64,000 nt of DNA from Rubrivivax sp. (lineage in GTDB: Bacteria > Pseudomonadota > Gammaproteobacteria > Burkholderiales > Burkholderiaceae_C): NCBI GenBank assembly GCA_022842595.1, contig JALHPF010000032.1, forward strand, positions 1-64,000, in the 5' to 3' direction. Of this stretch, positions 43,519 to 52,032 are shown piece after piece. The position numbers were made by a program, and so were the translations under genes. Within the stretch, counting starts at the first letter, position 1, and every line of letters starts with the position of its first letter. The notes below the pieces were generated by a model. That model ran no database searches, was not told where the DNA came from, and was given only the letters and a program-made list of their open reading frames with translations.

Positions 43519-46272
43519 ATGAGCGAAAAGATCATGCTGCTGGTCGACGGTTCCAGCTACCTCTACCGTGCCTACCACGCGATGCCCGACCTGCGCGGCC
43601 CCGACGGCGTGCCCACCGGCGCCGTGCACGGCATGGTGGCGATGATGAAACGGCTGCGAGAGCAGATTCCCGCCGAACACGCGGTGTGCGTGTTCGACGC
43701 CAAGGGCCGCACCTTCCGCGACGACTGGTATGCCGACTACAAGGCCCAGCGCGCGCCGATGCCTGAACCCCTGGTGCAGCAGATCGAGCCCATCCACGAG
43801 GTCGTGCGCCTGCTCGGCTGGCCGGTGCTGGAAGTGCCCGGCATCGAGGCCGACGACGCCATCGGGACGCTGGCACGGGTGGCTGCGGCCAGCGGCCACC
43901 AGGTCGTCATCAGCACCGGCGACAAGGACCTGGCGCAGCTCGTCACGCCGCAGGTGACCCTGATCAACACCATGTCGAACGAGAAGCTTGACGTGGCAGG
44001 CGTGCTGGCTAAGTTCGGCGTGCCGCCCGAGCGCATCGTGGACTTCCTCACACTGGTCGGCGACACGGTCGACAACGTACCCGGTGTCGACAAGGTGGGC
44101 CCGAAGACGGCGGCGAAGTGGATCGCCGAACACGGCTCGCTCGACGGCGTCATCCAGGCGGCCGAAGGCATCAAGGGCACTGCCGGCGAGAACCTGCGCA
44201 AGGCGCTGGAATGGCTGCCCACCGGCCGCAAGCTGGTGACCGTGGTCACCGACTGCGACCTGGCCGGCCACGTGCCGCAATGGCCCTCGCTCGATGCCCT
44301 GGCCCTGCAGCCGGTGGACCAGGCCGGCCTTCTCGCCTTCTACGAGCGCTTCGGCTTCAAGACCTGGAAGCGTGAACTGGAAGGCGCGCTTGGCAACGCG
44401 CCCGGCTCCGGACCGTCCACCGCCAGCACGGCTGCCTCGCCGGCCGCCGTGGCAGCCGTGGTTTTGCCCCGCGAGTACGAAGCGATCAGCACCTGGGCGC
44501 ACTTCGACACCTGGCTGCAGCGCCTGCAGCAGGCCGACCTGGCGGCGATCGACACCGAGACCGACTCGCTCGACGGCATGCGCGCGCGCATCGTCGGCAT
44601 CAGCTTCGCACTGGAGCCCGGCCGCGCGGCCTATGTGCCGCTGACGCACGACTACCCCGATGCCCCCGAACAGCTGCCACTGGCCGAAGTGCTGGCGAAG
44701 CTGAAACCCTGGCTGGAAGACGCCAGCCGGCCGAAGCTGGGCCAGAACATCAAGTACGACCTGCATGTCTTCGCCAACCATGGCATCACCGTGCGCGGCT
44801 ACCTGCATGACACGATGCTGGAAAGTTATGTGCTGGAAGCCCACAAGCCACACGGGCTGGAAAGCCTGGCCGACCGCCACCTCGGCCGGCGCGGGCTGAG
44901 CTACGAAGACCTGTGCGGCAAGGGTGCCAACCAGATTCCGTTTGCGCAGGTGGACGTCGCCAAGGCGGCTGAATACAGCGGCGAAGACAGCGAGATGGCG
45001 GTCCAGGTCCACCGCAAGCTCTGGCCCGAGGTCGAGGCCGACGCCGGCCTGCGATTCGTCTACGAGAAGATCGAGATGCCGGTCAGCGTGATACTGCAGC
45101 GCGTCGAACGCCATGGCGTGTTGATCGACGCTGCAGTTCTTGCCAGGCAAAGCCACCAGCTGGCCGAACGCATGATGGCGCTGGAGCAGGAGGCCACCAC
45201 GCTCGCCGGCCAGCCCTTCAACATGGGCAGCCCGAAGCAGATCGGCGACATCCTGTTCACCAAGCTCGGACTTCCGGTGAAGAAGAAGACGGCCACTGGC
45301 GCACCCAGCACCGACGAGGAAGTGCTGGCCGAACTGGCCGCCGACTACCCGCTGCCGGCGCGCATCCTGGAACACCGGTCCTTGAGCAAGCTCAAGGGCA
45401 CCTACACCGACAAGCTGCCGCTGATGGTGAACCCGGCCACCGGCCGCGTGCACACCAACTACGCGCAGGCGGTGGCGGTGACGGGCCGGCTTTCCAGCAA
45501 CGACCCGAACCTGCAGAACATTCCGATCCGCACGCCCGAAGGCCGGCGTGTGCGCGAGGCCTTCATCGCCCCGCCAGGCCATGTGCTGATGAGCGCCGAC
45601 TATTCGCAGATCGAACTGCGCATCATGGCCCACATCAGCGAAGACTCGAACCTGCTGCGTGCCTTCGCCGAAGGCATCGACGTGCACAAGGCCACCGCTT
45701 CCGAAGTCTTCGGCGTGGCCGTGGGCGAGGTCAGCAGCGAGCAGCGGCGCTATGCCAAGGTCATCAACTTCGGACTGATCTACGGCATGGGAGCGTTCGG
45801 CCTGGCCAGCAACCTGGGCATCGAGCAGAAGGCGGCGAAGGACTACATCGACAGGTACTTCGCGCGCTTCGCAGGTGTCAAGCGCTACATGGACGAGACC
45901 CGTGTGTCAGCGCGTGAAAAGGGTTATGTCGAAACCGTGTTCGGCCGCCGGCTGTGGCTGCCCGAGATCAATTCCGGCAACGGCCCGCGCAAGGCCGGCG
46001 CCGAGCGCCAGGCCATCAACGCACCGATGCAGGGCACCGCGGCCGACCTCATCAAGCTGGCGATGATCGCCGTGCAGCAGGCGCTCGACGACGAGCAGCG
46101 GGCCACCCGCATGGTGATGCAGGTGCACGACGAACTCGTGCTGGAAGTACCCGAGGCCGAGCTCGACTGGGCCAGGGAAGCGATTCCGCGCCTGATGGCG
46201 GGCGTGGCAGCACTGAAGGTGCCACTGCTGGCGGAAGTGGGCGTGGGGCCGAACTGGGACGAGGCGCACTGA
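43519..46272 (+). CDS. polA: DNA polymerase I
   Basis: This 917-residue repair and Okazaki-fragment polymerase has three domains. The 5'-3' exonuclease (1 to about 290) has LLVDGSSYLYRAYHA, EADDAIGTLA and TGDKDLAQLV. The 3'-5' proofreading domain (about 330-510) keeps the acidic IDTETDSLD motif, so it should be active. The polymerase domain (about 540-917) has motif A SADYSQIELRIMAH, the O-helix RRYAKVINFGLIYGMG and motif C VMQVHDELVLE. The start MSEKIMLLVDG is used. An ATG three codons upstream is equally in frame. Confidence 0.97.
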   Translation: MSEKIMLLVDGSSYLYRAYHAMPDLRGPDGVPTGAVHGMVAMMKRLREQIPAEHAVCVFDAKGRTFRDDWYADYKAQRAPMPEPLVQQIEPIHEVVRLLGWPVLEVPGIEADDAIGTLARVAAASGHQVVISTGDKDLAQLVTPQVTLINTMSNEKLDVAGVLAKFGVPPERIVDFLTLVGDTVDNVPGVDKVGPKTAAKWIAEHGSLDGVIQAAEGIKGTAGENLRKALEWLPTGRKLVTVVTDCDLAGHVPQWPSLDALALQPVDQAGLLAFYERFGFKTWKRELEGALGNAPGSGPSTASTAASPAAVAAVVLPREYEAISTWAHFDTWLQRLQQADLAAIDTETDSLDGMRARIVGISFALEPGRAAYVPLTHDYPDAPEQLPLAEVLAKLKPWLEDASRPKLGQNIKYDLHVFANHGITVRGYLHDTMLESYVLEAHKPHGLESLADRHLGRRGLSYEDLCGKGANQIPFAQVDVAKAAEYSGEDSEMAVQVHRKLWPEVEADAGLRFVYEKIEMPVSVILQRVERHGVLIDAAVLARQSHQLAERMMALEQEATTLAGQPFNMGSPKQIGDILFTKLGLPVKKKTATGAPSTDEEVLAELAADYPLPARILEHRSLSKLKGTYTDKLPLMVNPATGRVHTNYAQAVAVTGRLSSNDPNLQNIPIRTPEGRRVREAFIAPPGHVLMSADYSQIELRIMAHISEDSNLLRAFAEGIDVHKATASEVFGVAVGEVSSEQRRYAKVINFGLIYGMGAFGLASNLGIEQKAAKDYIDRYFARFAGVKRYMDETRVSAREKGYVETVFGRRLWLPEINSGNGPRKAGAERQAINAPMQGTAADLIKLAMIAVQQALDDEQRATRMVMQVHDELVLEVPEAELDWAREAIPRLMAGVAALKVPLLAEVGVGPNWDEAH

Positions 46273-46332
46273 GAACCGGGAAGAGCCGCGCCGGGCCTCC
46301 GGCCGGAGCGCTGACGGCCCGCTACGACCCGA

Positions 46333-46355
46333 CCTGGGGCCGGGACGGCCCCAGG
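46333..46355. terminator. Hairpin between convergent polA and repeat lipoprotein gene
   Basis: CCTGGGGCC-GGGAC-GGCCCCAGG is a perfect nine-bp stem. It is symmetric, so it could serve both converging genes. No T-run follows, so rho-independent function is uncertain. Confidence 0.5.
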
Positions 46356-46371
46356 AAGGATGAGGATCGCG

Positions 46372-48834
46372 TCAGGGATTGACCATCACCGACACGTCGT
46401 CGATGAACACTCTGGCCTGTCCGTAGTCGCAGGGCAGGGGCTGGTTCTGCTGGTTGACGCCGCAGTTGCCGGCAGGCTGCACGCCGGTCGGGCCGACTGC
46501 CAGTGTCATCTCCAGGAAGATGGCCGAGGTGTTGGCCGGGATGGCCGGTCCGGTCAGCGAAATCTGCGACCAGGTGTTGGTATTGATCTGGCCCTGGAAC
46601 TGCGGGTTGACGACCGGATTCAGGATGTTGCCCGTGGCGTCCAGATAACGCAGCGAGAAGTTGACATTGCCGGTGAAGCTGGCGTTGCCTCGGGCCCAGA
46701 ACCTCAGCGTCGTGGTTCGGCCCACGTACAGGCCCAGGATCGACGGCAGGCCGCCGTCTTCGATGGAGTTGGCCGCCAGGCCCGAACCTGCCATGCCTGG
46801 ATCGGGAACGGCCAGGACCGCCGAATGCGAGCCCGACCGGGAGGTCGTGCTCGACCGCGTGGCCGGCACGATCCCGACACCACGCCAGCCCTGGGCAAAC
46901 TGGCCGCCGACGGTGGGGTCGGCCTCGAATCCGCCATTGGCCACCAATTCCGCCGCGACGAAGACAGGCAAGACACTGAAGGTCACCGACACCGAGGCGG
47001 CAGGCGCAACGGTCGAGCTGCCCGCCTGGCTGGCGGTGACTGTACAGCTGCCTGCGGCCACCAGCGTCAAGCTCGTGCCGCTGACCGTGCATACGGATGC
47101 CGGGCTGGCCGAGAAGCTCACCGGCAGACCGGCACTGGACGTGGCGACCAGTGGTGCAGTCGGCCTGCCCAGCGTCTGCGGGCCGGGCGAGGCGAAGCTG
47201 ATGGTCTGGCTGGCTCCAGTCACCGTGAAGGTGCGGCTGAGCGAAACCGGCGCAAACGTGCCGTTGCCCGCCTGCGTGGCCACGATCGTGCAGCTGCCTG
47301 CTGCAACCAGCGTCAAGCTCGTGCCGCTGACCGTGCATACCGTGGGTGTGGTGGACGTGAACGTGATCGGCAGGCCTGACGAAGCGGCGGCCGACAGCGG
47401 GGCTGGTGTATTGCCCAGCAATTGACTGCCCGGAGAAATGAAGAGCAAGGTCTGCGTGGCCTGCGGCACTGCTGCCACGGTCAGCGTACGGCTGACCGGC
47501 ACGGCCGCAGTGAAGCTGGAATCGCCGGCCTGGCTGGCGACGACCGTGCATGTGCCCGCGCTCAGCAGGTTGAGCGCGCTGCCACTGACGGTGCACACCG
47601 CTGGCGTGCTCGACGCAAAGCTCACCGCCAGACCTGAACTGGCCGTGGCGGCCAGGGCGACGGGCGTGCTGCCCACGGTGCCGGTCGCCGCCAGACTGAA
47701 GTTGATGGTCTGCGACTGCGCGGCCGGCGCCACCGTGAAGGACCGTGTCACCACCGGCGCGGCAGCCACGTTGGCATTGCCTGGCTGGCTGGCGTTCAGC
47801 GTGCAGGTGCCGGCGGCGACGAGGCCGAGCGCGCTGCCGTTGACCGTGCACACCGCGGGGGTGCTCGAGCTCAGCGTCACCGGCAGACCCGAGCTCGCCG
47901 TGGCCGACAGCACAGCGGCTGGCGTGCCCAGGGTCTGGGTGCCAGGCGCGGTGAAGCTGATGGTCTGTGCAGCCGGGGCAATGGTGAATGAGTTCAGCAC
48001 TGCGCTGGCTGCGGCGAAGCTGGCGTTGCCAGGCTGGCTGGCCGCGACCGTGCAGGTGCCGGCCGCCAGCAGATTCACGGCCGCACCATTGACGATGCAA
48101 ACCGCGGGTGTCGAGCTGGCAAAGGCCACCGGCAAGCCCGAGCTTGCCGTTGCCACCAGCACCGGCACGCTGGTGCCGAGCACCTGGGTGCCTGGCGCGG
48201 GGAAGGAAATGTTCTGTGCGGCCATTTGCGCGGCGACGACGAAGCTCTGTGGCACCTGAGACGCCGCGGCGAAATTGCTGTTGCCCGCCTGGCTCGCGAC
48301 CACCGTGCAGTTGCCAGCGGCCAGCAAGGCCAGGGTCGTGCCGGTGACGCTGCACACCGTCGGCGTGCTGGACGTGAAGGCAACGGGCAGGCCGGCACTG
48401 GAGTTGGCCATCAGAGCCGCCGGTGTCATGCCCAGGGTCTGGTTGCCCGGGGAGACGAAAGTGATGGTCTGGGCGCCGGCAGTGACCAGGAAGGAATTGA
48501 CGACCGGGTTCGCTGCCGCGAAGCTGGTGTTGCCGGACTGGCTGGCGGTGATCGTGCAGGTGCCCAGGCCGAGCAAGGCCACGCTGGCGTTGGAAACGGT
48601 ACACACCGTCGGGGTCGAGCTGGCAAGAGTGACGGCCAGTCCCGAGCTTGCGCTGGCCACGAGAGCCACAGGCGTGGCGCTGAAGGCGCGGTTGGGAAGG
48701 GAAGCGAAACTCAGTGCCTGCGGCGCGGGCGGGCTTGCAACAGGTGCGGGGTCGCCACCACCACATGCACCCAGCAGCGCAGCCAGCGCCGGTGCAAATG
48801 CTGCAAACTTGGCTCGTTGGGCGAATGAGTTCAT
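46372..48834 (-). CDS. Surface lipoprotein with seven Ig-like repeats and a C-terminal binding module
   Basis: This 820-residue predicted lipoprotein has lipobox LLGAC (Cys24), a short Pro-rich spacer, and seven tandem ~84-residue beta-sandwich repeats (about 39-628). Each repeat carries a paired-cysteine pattern VCTV...GTCTV and the phrase ASSGLPV. A C-terminal module of ~192 residues (about 629-820) follows. That module (NGGFE, SLRYL, GNIL, AIFLE, FIDDVS) is homologous to the whole mature PEP-CTERM protein next door. The layout suggests a stalk that projects a carbohydrate- or surface-binding module from the cell. No catalytic motif is visible. It lies at the edge of the beta-1,3-glucan locus, but I found no LacI-type operator at its start. 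Confidence 0.82.
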   Translation of the reverse strand: MNSFAQRAKFAAFAPALAALLGACGGGDPAPVASPPAPQALSFASLPNRAFSATPVALVASASSGLAVTLASSTPTVCTVSNASVALLGLGTCTITASQSGNTSFAAANPVVNSFLVTAGAQTITFVSPGNQTLGMTPAALMANSSAGLPVAFTSSTPTVCSVTGTTLALLAAGNCTVVASQAGNSNFAAASQVPQSFVVAAQMAAQNISFPAPGTQVLGTSVPVLVATASSGLPVAFASSTPAVCIVNGAAVNLLAAGTCTVAASQPGNASFAAASAVLNSFTIAPAAQTISFTAPGTQTLGTPAAVLSATASSGLPVTLSSSTPAVCTVNGSALGLVAAGTCTLNASQPGNANVAAAPVVTRSFTVAPAAQSQTINFSLAATGTVGSTPVALAATASSGLAVSFASSTPAVCTVSGSALNLLSAGTCTVVASQAGDSSFTAAVPVSRTLTVAAVPQATQTLLFISPGSQLLGNTPAPLSAAASSGLPITFTSTTPTVCTVSGTSLTLVAAGSCTIVATQAGNGTFAPVSLSRTFTVTGASQTISFASPGPQTLGRPTAPLVATSSAGLPVSFSASPASVCTVSGTSLTLVAAGSCTVTASQAGSSTVAPAASVSVTFSVLPVFVAAELVANGGFEADPTVGGQFAQGWRGVGIVPATRSSTTSRSGSHSAVLAVPDPGMAGSGLAANSIEDGGLPSILGLYVGRTTTLRFWARGNASFTGNVNFSLRYLDATGNILNPVVNPQFQGQINTNTWSQISLTGPAIPANTSAIFLEMTLAVGPTGVQPAGNCGVNQQNQPLPCDYGQARVFIDDVSVMVNP
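46951..48720 (-). repeat. Seven tandem ~252-bp coding repeats
   Basis: These positions encode the seven Ig-like units of the lipoprotein. Units are diverged at the amino-acid level, yet share the core ATASSGLPVxFxSSTPxVCTV and GTCTVxASQxGN. The boundaries are approximate. Confidence 0.8.
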
Positions 48835-49046
48835 GGCGGGTCTCTCAGAGGTGGCGCAGGACGGTCCCACGTGGGACAGGGTCTAGGGCGCTGGAACGGA
48901 GCGTGGTGGCGGGAGCTCTACCCGGGCGATACGTCTCAGGCGCTCGAGGCGGCATCTGCAGCCACCGAGGTCCACCCTGGTCTGGCGCTTCGGGCCAGCG
49001 AGTCGTTCGCGCGGAAGTGGCATGCCCCCGCTGAGTTGTCGAATCA

Positions 49047-49074
49047 GGCCGCGGTGGGGTCGTCCACCGCGGCC
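49047..49074 (-). terminator. Strong 11-bp hairpin after the PEP-CTERM gene
   Basis: GGCCGCGGTGG pairs perfectly with CCACCGCGGCC across a six-base loop, 66 bp downstream of the PEP-CTERM stop (minus strand). No T-run is present. The rest of the 48835-49139 gap holds only the leader of the repeat lipoprotein gene. I see no other gene in it. Confidence 0.5.
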
Positions 49075-49139
49075 CGAGGGTCGGGCCACAGGCGTGCCAT
49101 TGCGCGCCATGGGCCGGAGCCATCGTCAGCCGTGGGTCT

Positions 49140-49823
49140 TCAGGCAGCCGCAGCGCGACGGCGGCTGGCGAACGCGCCCATGCCCGCCAGGCCCAAGAGC
49201 ATCAGCGCGTAGGTGCCAGGTTCGGGAACCAGGGAAACGTCGTCGATCTTGAACGCGGCCAGACGGCCACCGCCAGCGGCGCTGAACTCGAGGAATGCCG
49301 CGGTCGCGCCCATGGGCACGGTGATCGGGCTGCCCGTGATCAAGGTCCAGGTGCTGCTGTTGATCTGGTTCTGGAAGTTCACGCTGCCGGTGTTGAACAG
49401 GATGTTGCCGATGTCGTTGAGATACCGCAGCGAGTAACTCATGTTGTAGAAGCTCAGGCTGTCGGGCACGTCGGCCTTGGCCCAGAAGCTCAGGGTCAGG
49501 ACCTGGCCTGGCACCAGGTTGCCCAGGCCGCCGCTGTCTTTCGAGTTCTGCAGCATCACGCCGGCGTTGTCGGGGCTGGTCTGGTTCACCCGCGCCGAGA
49601 AAGAACCGGTGCGTGCGTCGGACGACCGCGAATAGCCCTGCGCGGCATCCAGCCAGCCCTGGGCATTGGTCGGGTCCACGAGGGGCACGGGACCATTCGC
49701 GCCCGGCACCGTGGTTTGGCCGATCTCGAAGCCGCCGTTGAACAAACGGTTTTGCGCCTGTGCCGCGCCGGCTGCGAGTGCCAGCACCGTGACGGCGAGG
49801 ATGGGTAGTGATTTGAAAGCCAT
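49140..49823 (-). CDS. PEP-CTERM sorting-domain protein with CBM-like module
   Basis: This 227-residue exported protein has a signal peptide (cut near AQAQN), a beta-sandwich module (FNGGFE, GYSRSSDARTGSFSARVNQ, LTLSFWAKADVPDS, SYSLRYLNDIGNILFN, AAFLEFS, FKIDDVSLVP) and a C-terminal PEP-CTERM tag: VPEPGTYALMLLGLAGMGAF followed by RRR. The tag is processed by exosortase and is linked to exopolysaccharide-producing bacteria. The module is homologous to the last 192 residues of the neighbouring repeat lipoprotein. CAGGAG precedes the ATG. A LacI-type palindrome 150 bp upstream places it in the glucan regulon. Confidence 0.88.
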   Translation of the reverse strand: MAFKSLPILAVTVLALAAGAAQAQNRLFNGGFEIGQTTVPGANGPVPLVDPTNAQGWLDAAQGYSRSSDARTGSFSARVNQTSPDNAGVMLQNSKDSGGLGNLVPGQVLTLSFWAKADVPDSLSFYNMSYSLRYLNDIGNILFNTGSVNFQNQINSSTWTLITGSPITVPMGATAAFLEFSAAGGGRLAAFKIDDVSLVPEPGTYALMLLGLAGMGAFASRRRAAAA

Positions 49824-49972
49824 GTCTGCTTGCTCCTGAACAGATTCCCATCGAGCCTCTGGCAACCTCAGACCACCTTCGGTGCCGGATCGATGTGTGA
49901 CGGGCGGCAGACCACTCGGTCGGTGACAGCGTTTTCCCGGCGCTGCAAACCTGCTACCCACGAAGTGAATTG

Positions 49973-49986
49973 TGAAAGCGCTTTCA
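49973..49986 (-). promoter_or_regulatory. LacI-type operator 1 (PEP-CTERM gene)
   Basis: TGAAAGCGCTTTCA is a perfect 14-bp palindrome. On the minus strand a CACAAT box follows directly, so it would overlap a promoter whose leader runs about 140 nt to the PEP-CTERM gene. The 49824-50234 gap holds no gene that I can support, only this site and the GH17 terminator region. Confidence 0.85.
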
Positions 49987-50058
49987 GCCGACCACGATGG
50001 GAGTTACCCGATGAAGCTCCGGGTCTCGGACCCTGCGTCTAGGGGGGGTCTCGACAAA

Positions 50059-50079
50059 GGCCCTTCGGAACCGAAGGCC
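50059..50079 (-). terminator. Hairpin downstream of GH17 gene
   Basis: GGCCCTTCGG-AA-CCGAAGGCC folds into a stem of about nine pairs with one bulge, 156 bp beyond the GH17 stop. A further GC-rich palindrome (GGCCGGCCCGGCCGG) lies closer, near 50198. Neither has a T-tract. Confidence 0.35.
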
Positions 50080-50234
50080 AGGCCGCTGTCGGCGCCATCA
50101 AGGCCATCGCCACGGCTGAAGAAAGCGATTCCCGCGTTCCGAGGAGCGGGAGCGGATCTGCTCCCTGGCTGGACGGGAGAAAGCGGATTCACGCTGGCCG
50201 GCCCGGCCGGCACTGCGCGCGAACCCGCCTTCGA

Positions 50235-52022
50235 CTACCTGGACCAGAACACGTTGTCGATGAACACCCGGGTCGTGTCGCCCCTGGCGGTATTGCCCGA
50301 ACGTTCGTAGATGTCGGCAACCACCAGGGCGTTCGTCACTCGCCGCAGGTCGAAGTTGTTGCCTGGCGCGGTGAAGGCACTGATCGGGATCGAGACCCGG
50401 CGCCACGTGCCGTCGTTGATGTAGCCATAACCATCGGCGTTGGTGTTGCTGGCGACGACAAAGACCGCGCCGGCCTGCGCCGTGCCGAAGCCGAACATCA
50501 GTTTCCCAGGGTAGGTCGTCTTGATGCTGAAGTTCAGGCGCCCGCCGGCCTGGAACTGGCTCAGGTCGGTCCGCACCGGGGCACTGACGTTGAGCACGCC
50601 CCAGCCATAGTCCCGGCCCGTCACGGTGCTCGGCGCCGGGCCGATTTCAAGGAAACGGCTGCCTTCGGCCGCGCCAGCGGCATCATTGCCTTCGCCAACG
50701 AAGGCATTGGGTGGGGTGTCGAAACCGAACCACTGCACACTTGTTGCCACGGCCTCGCCAGCCGCTTCGATATCGGCATAGACGCGGTAGCGGTTGGCGC
50801 TGATGACCGGGGTGATCACGGTCGGGGCAAAGGTGGCGTCGGCGGCAGTGAAGCGTCCGCTGTCCCACTGACTCATGGGGAACAGGTTCTGGACCACGTA
50901 CTTGGCCTGGCGCTGGACGTTGAACAGGCCCCAGTTGTCTTCGTTGTAGCCCTGCACCTGGAACACTTTCCAAGGCTCGTCGAAGGCCGAGAAGTAGTAG
51001 ACGTTGAGCGGCCCGTCCGGTGTCCTGGCCTTGTCGGCCCAGGCCAGCAGCCGGTCGTAGTACATCTTCTGGTTGACCGGGTGGTGCAGGTAGGTGAGGT
51101 TGCCGGTCTGCACGGTCTGCCAGCCGGTTTCACCGATGACGATGGGCATGGCGGCCAGGCCCTGGCCGTCCAGGTACTTGCGTGCGCAGCTGTAGTTCTG
51201 CTTGGCAAAGGCCAGGGCCGCGTCCATCATGGCTTCGGCACGGCGGGCTTCGGGCACGGACTGTTGTTCCGAGTCCCAGGGGTCGGGGTAGGCGGCAATA
51301 TCCGCCTGCAGGATCGGATAGACGTGGATCGACGCGTAGTCGATGAGGTTGGTGATGGAAGGCGGCAGACCTTCGCCGTTGCGGCCACGCAGGCCGCAGT
51401 AGCCGTCCCAGTATTCGCCCGTGGTGATGGGCTGGGTGACGCTGGCGCGAACCGAGGCGATGTAGTTGGCCATCTGCTGCAGCGTCACGGTGCCGAAGGT
51501 GATGGTTTCGTTGCCCACGGCCACGCCGATGACGATGTCCTTGAACTCGTTGGCCAGTTGCACGCCGGCCGACACTTCCGCGGCGTTCAGCGCCAGGTTC
51601 CTGGCCTGTTCAGCGCCGCTGCCGAAGGTGGGGTAGAGCTTGATGCCCACCTGCACCTTCATGTTGATGCGGTTGTCGCGAATGGCCTGCAGCGTCAGCC
51701 GCGCATAGGGCAGCGAGCTGTCGAACATGCGGATCAGCGTGAAGCCGCCTTGGGCCAGCAGCCCCAGGTCTTGCAGCACGTTGTCGCGCGTGACGACCTG
51801 GGCAGCGAGGTCGGGGTTGGCGCCGCGGAACGGCGAGTAGGCCACCGCCTTGCGGGTGCCGAAGTCCGCGGGCAGCGCGCGCATGCCGCCGGGCTGGTTG
51901 GCCGGCACCGTGCCGCCACCGCCGCAGGCCGCCAGAACCAGGGCCAAGGTCAATGCCAAAGAGGCCGCGGCTGCCGAGGGAATCAGGCGCGCACGGGCAA
52001 GGAAGTCTTGAGCTGATGACAT
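50235..52022 (-). CDS. GH17 beta-1,3-glucanase lipoprotein with C-terminal ExoP-like domain
   Basis: This 595-residue predicted lipoprotein has lipobox LVLAAC (Cys33). A glycoside hydrolase family 17 TIM barrel spans about 55-385, with acid/base Glu172 in VGNETITFG and nucleophile Glu298 in VIGETGWQT. Further GH17 features are AYSPFRG, TLIRMFDS and YYFSAFDEPWK. The last ~200 residues form a beta-rich ExoP/CBM-like domain ending FIDNVFWSR. GH17 enzymes cleave beta-1,3-glucans such as laminarin. Surface anchoring suggests trimming of oligosaccharides at the cell. It is co-transcribed with the porin gene ten bases upstream. Start ATG 52022 is preferred to a GTG three codons earlier. Confidence 0.9.
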   Translation of the reverse strand: MSSAQDFLARARLIPSAAAASLALTLALVLAACGGGGTVPANQPGGMRALPADFGTRKAVAYSPFRGANPDLAAQVVTRDNVLQDLGLLAQGGFTLIRMFDSSLPYARLTLQAIRDNRINMKVQVGIKLYPTFGSGAEQARNLALNAAEVSAGVQLANEFKDIVIGVAVGNETITFGTVTLQQMANYIASVRASVTQPITTGEYWDGYCGLRGRNGEGLPPSITNLIDYASIHVYPILQADIAAYPDPWDSEQQSVPEARRAEAMMDAALAFAKQNYSCARKYLDGQGLAAMPIVIGETGWQTVQTGNLTYLHHPVNQKMYYDRLLAWADKARTPDGPLNVYYFSAFDEPWKVFQVQGYNEDNWGLFNVQRQAKYVVQNLFPMSQWDSGRFTAADATFAPTVITPVISANRYRVYADIEAAGEAVATSVQWFGFDTPPNAFVGEGNDAAGAAEGSRFLEIGPAPSTVTGRDYGWGVLNVSAPVRTDLSQFQAGGRLNFSIKTTYPGKLMFGFGTAQAGAVFVVASNTNADGYGYINDGTWRRVSIPISAFTAPGNNFDLRRVTNALVVADIYERSGNTARGDTTRVFIDNVFWSR

Positions 52023-52032
52023 GTTGTGCACT

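Noticed and set aside
43465-45687. 740-codon minus-strand open frame opposite polA
   Set aside because: PolA is complete on the other strand with all catalytic motifs, and the antisense product has no domain signature.
46951-48720. Regularly spaced similar DNA segments considered as a CRISPR or non-coding repeat array
   Set aside because: Units are ~252 bp, diverged and in frame, and encode Ig-like domains. There are no short identical repeats with unique spacers.
46322-48766. 814-codon second frame on the same strand as the repeat lipoprotein
   Set aside because: It follows the repeated DNA in another frame. It lacks a signal peptide and has Arg/Gln/His-rich shadow composition.
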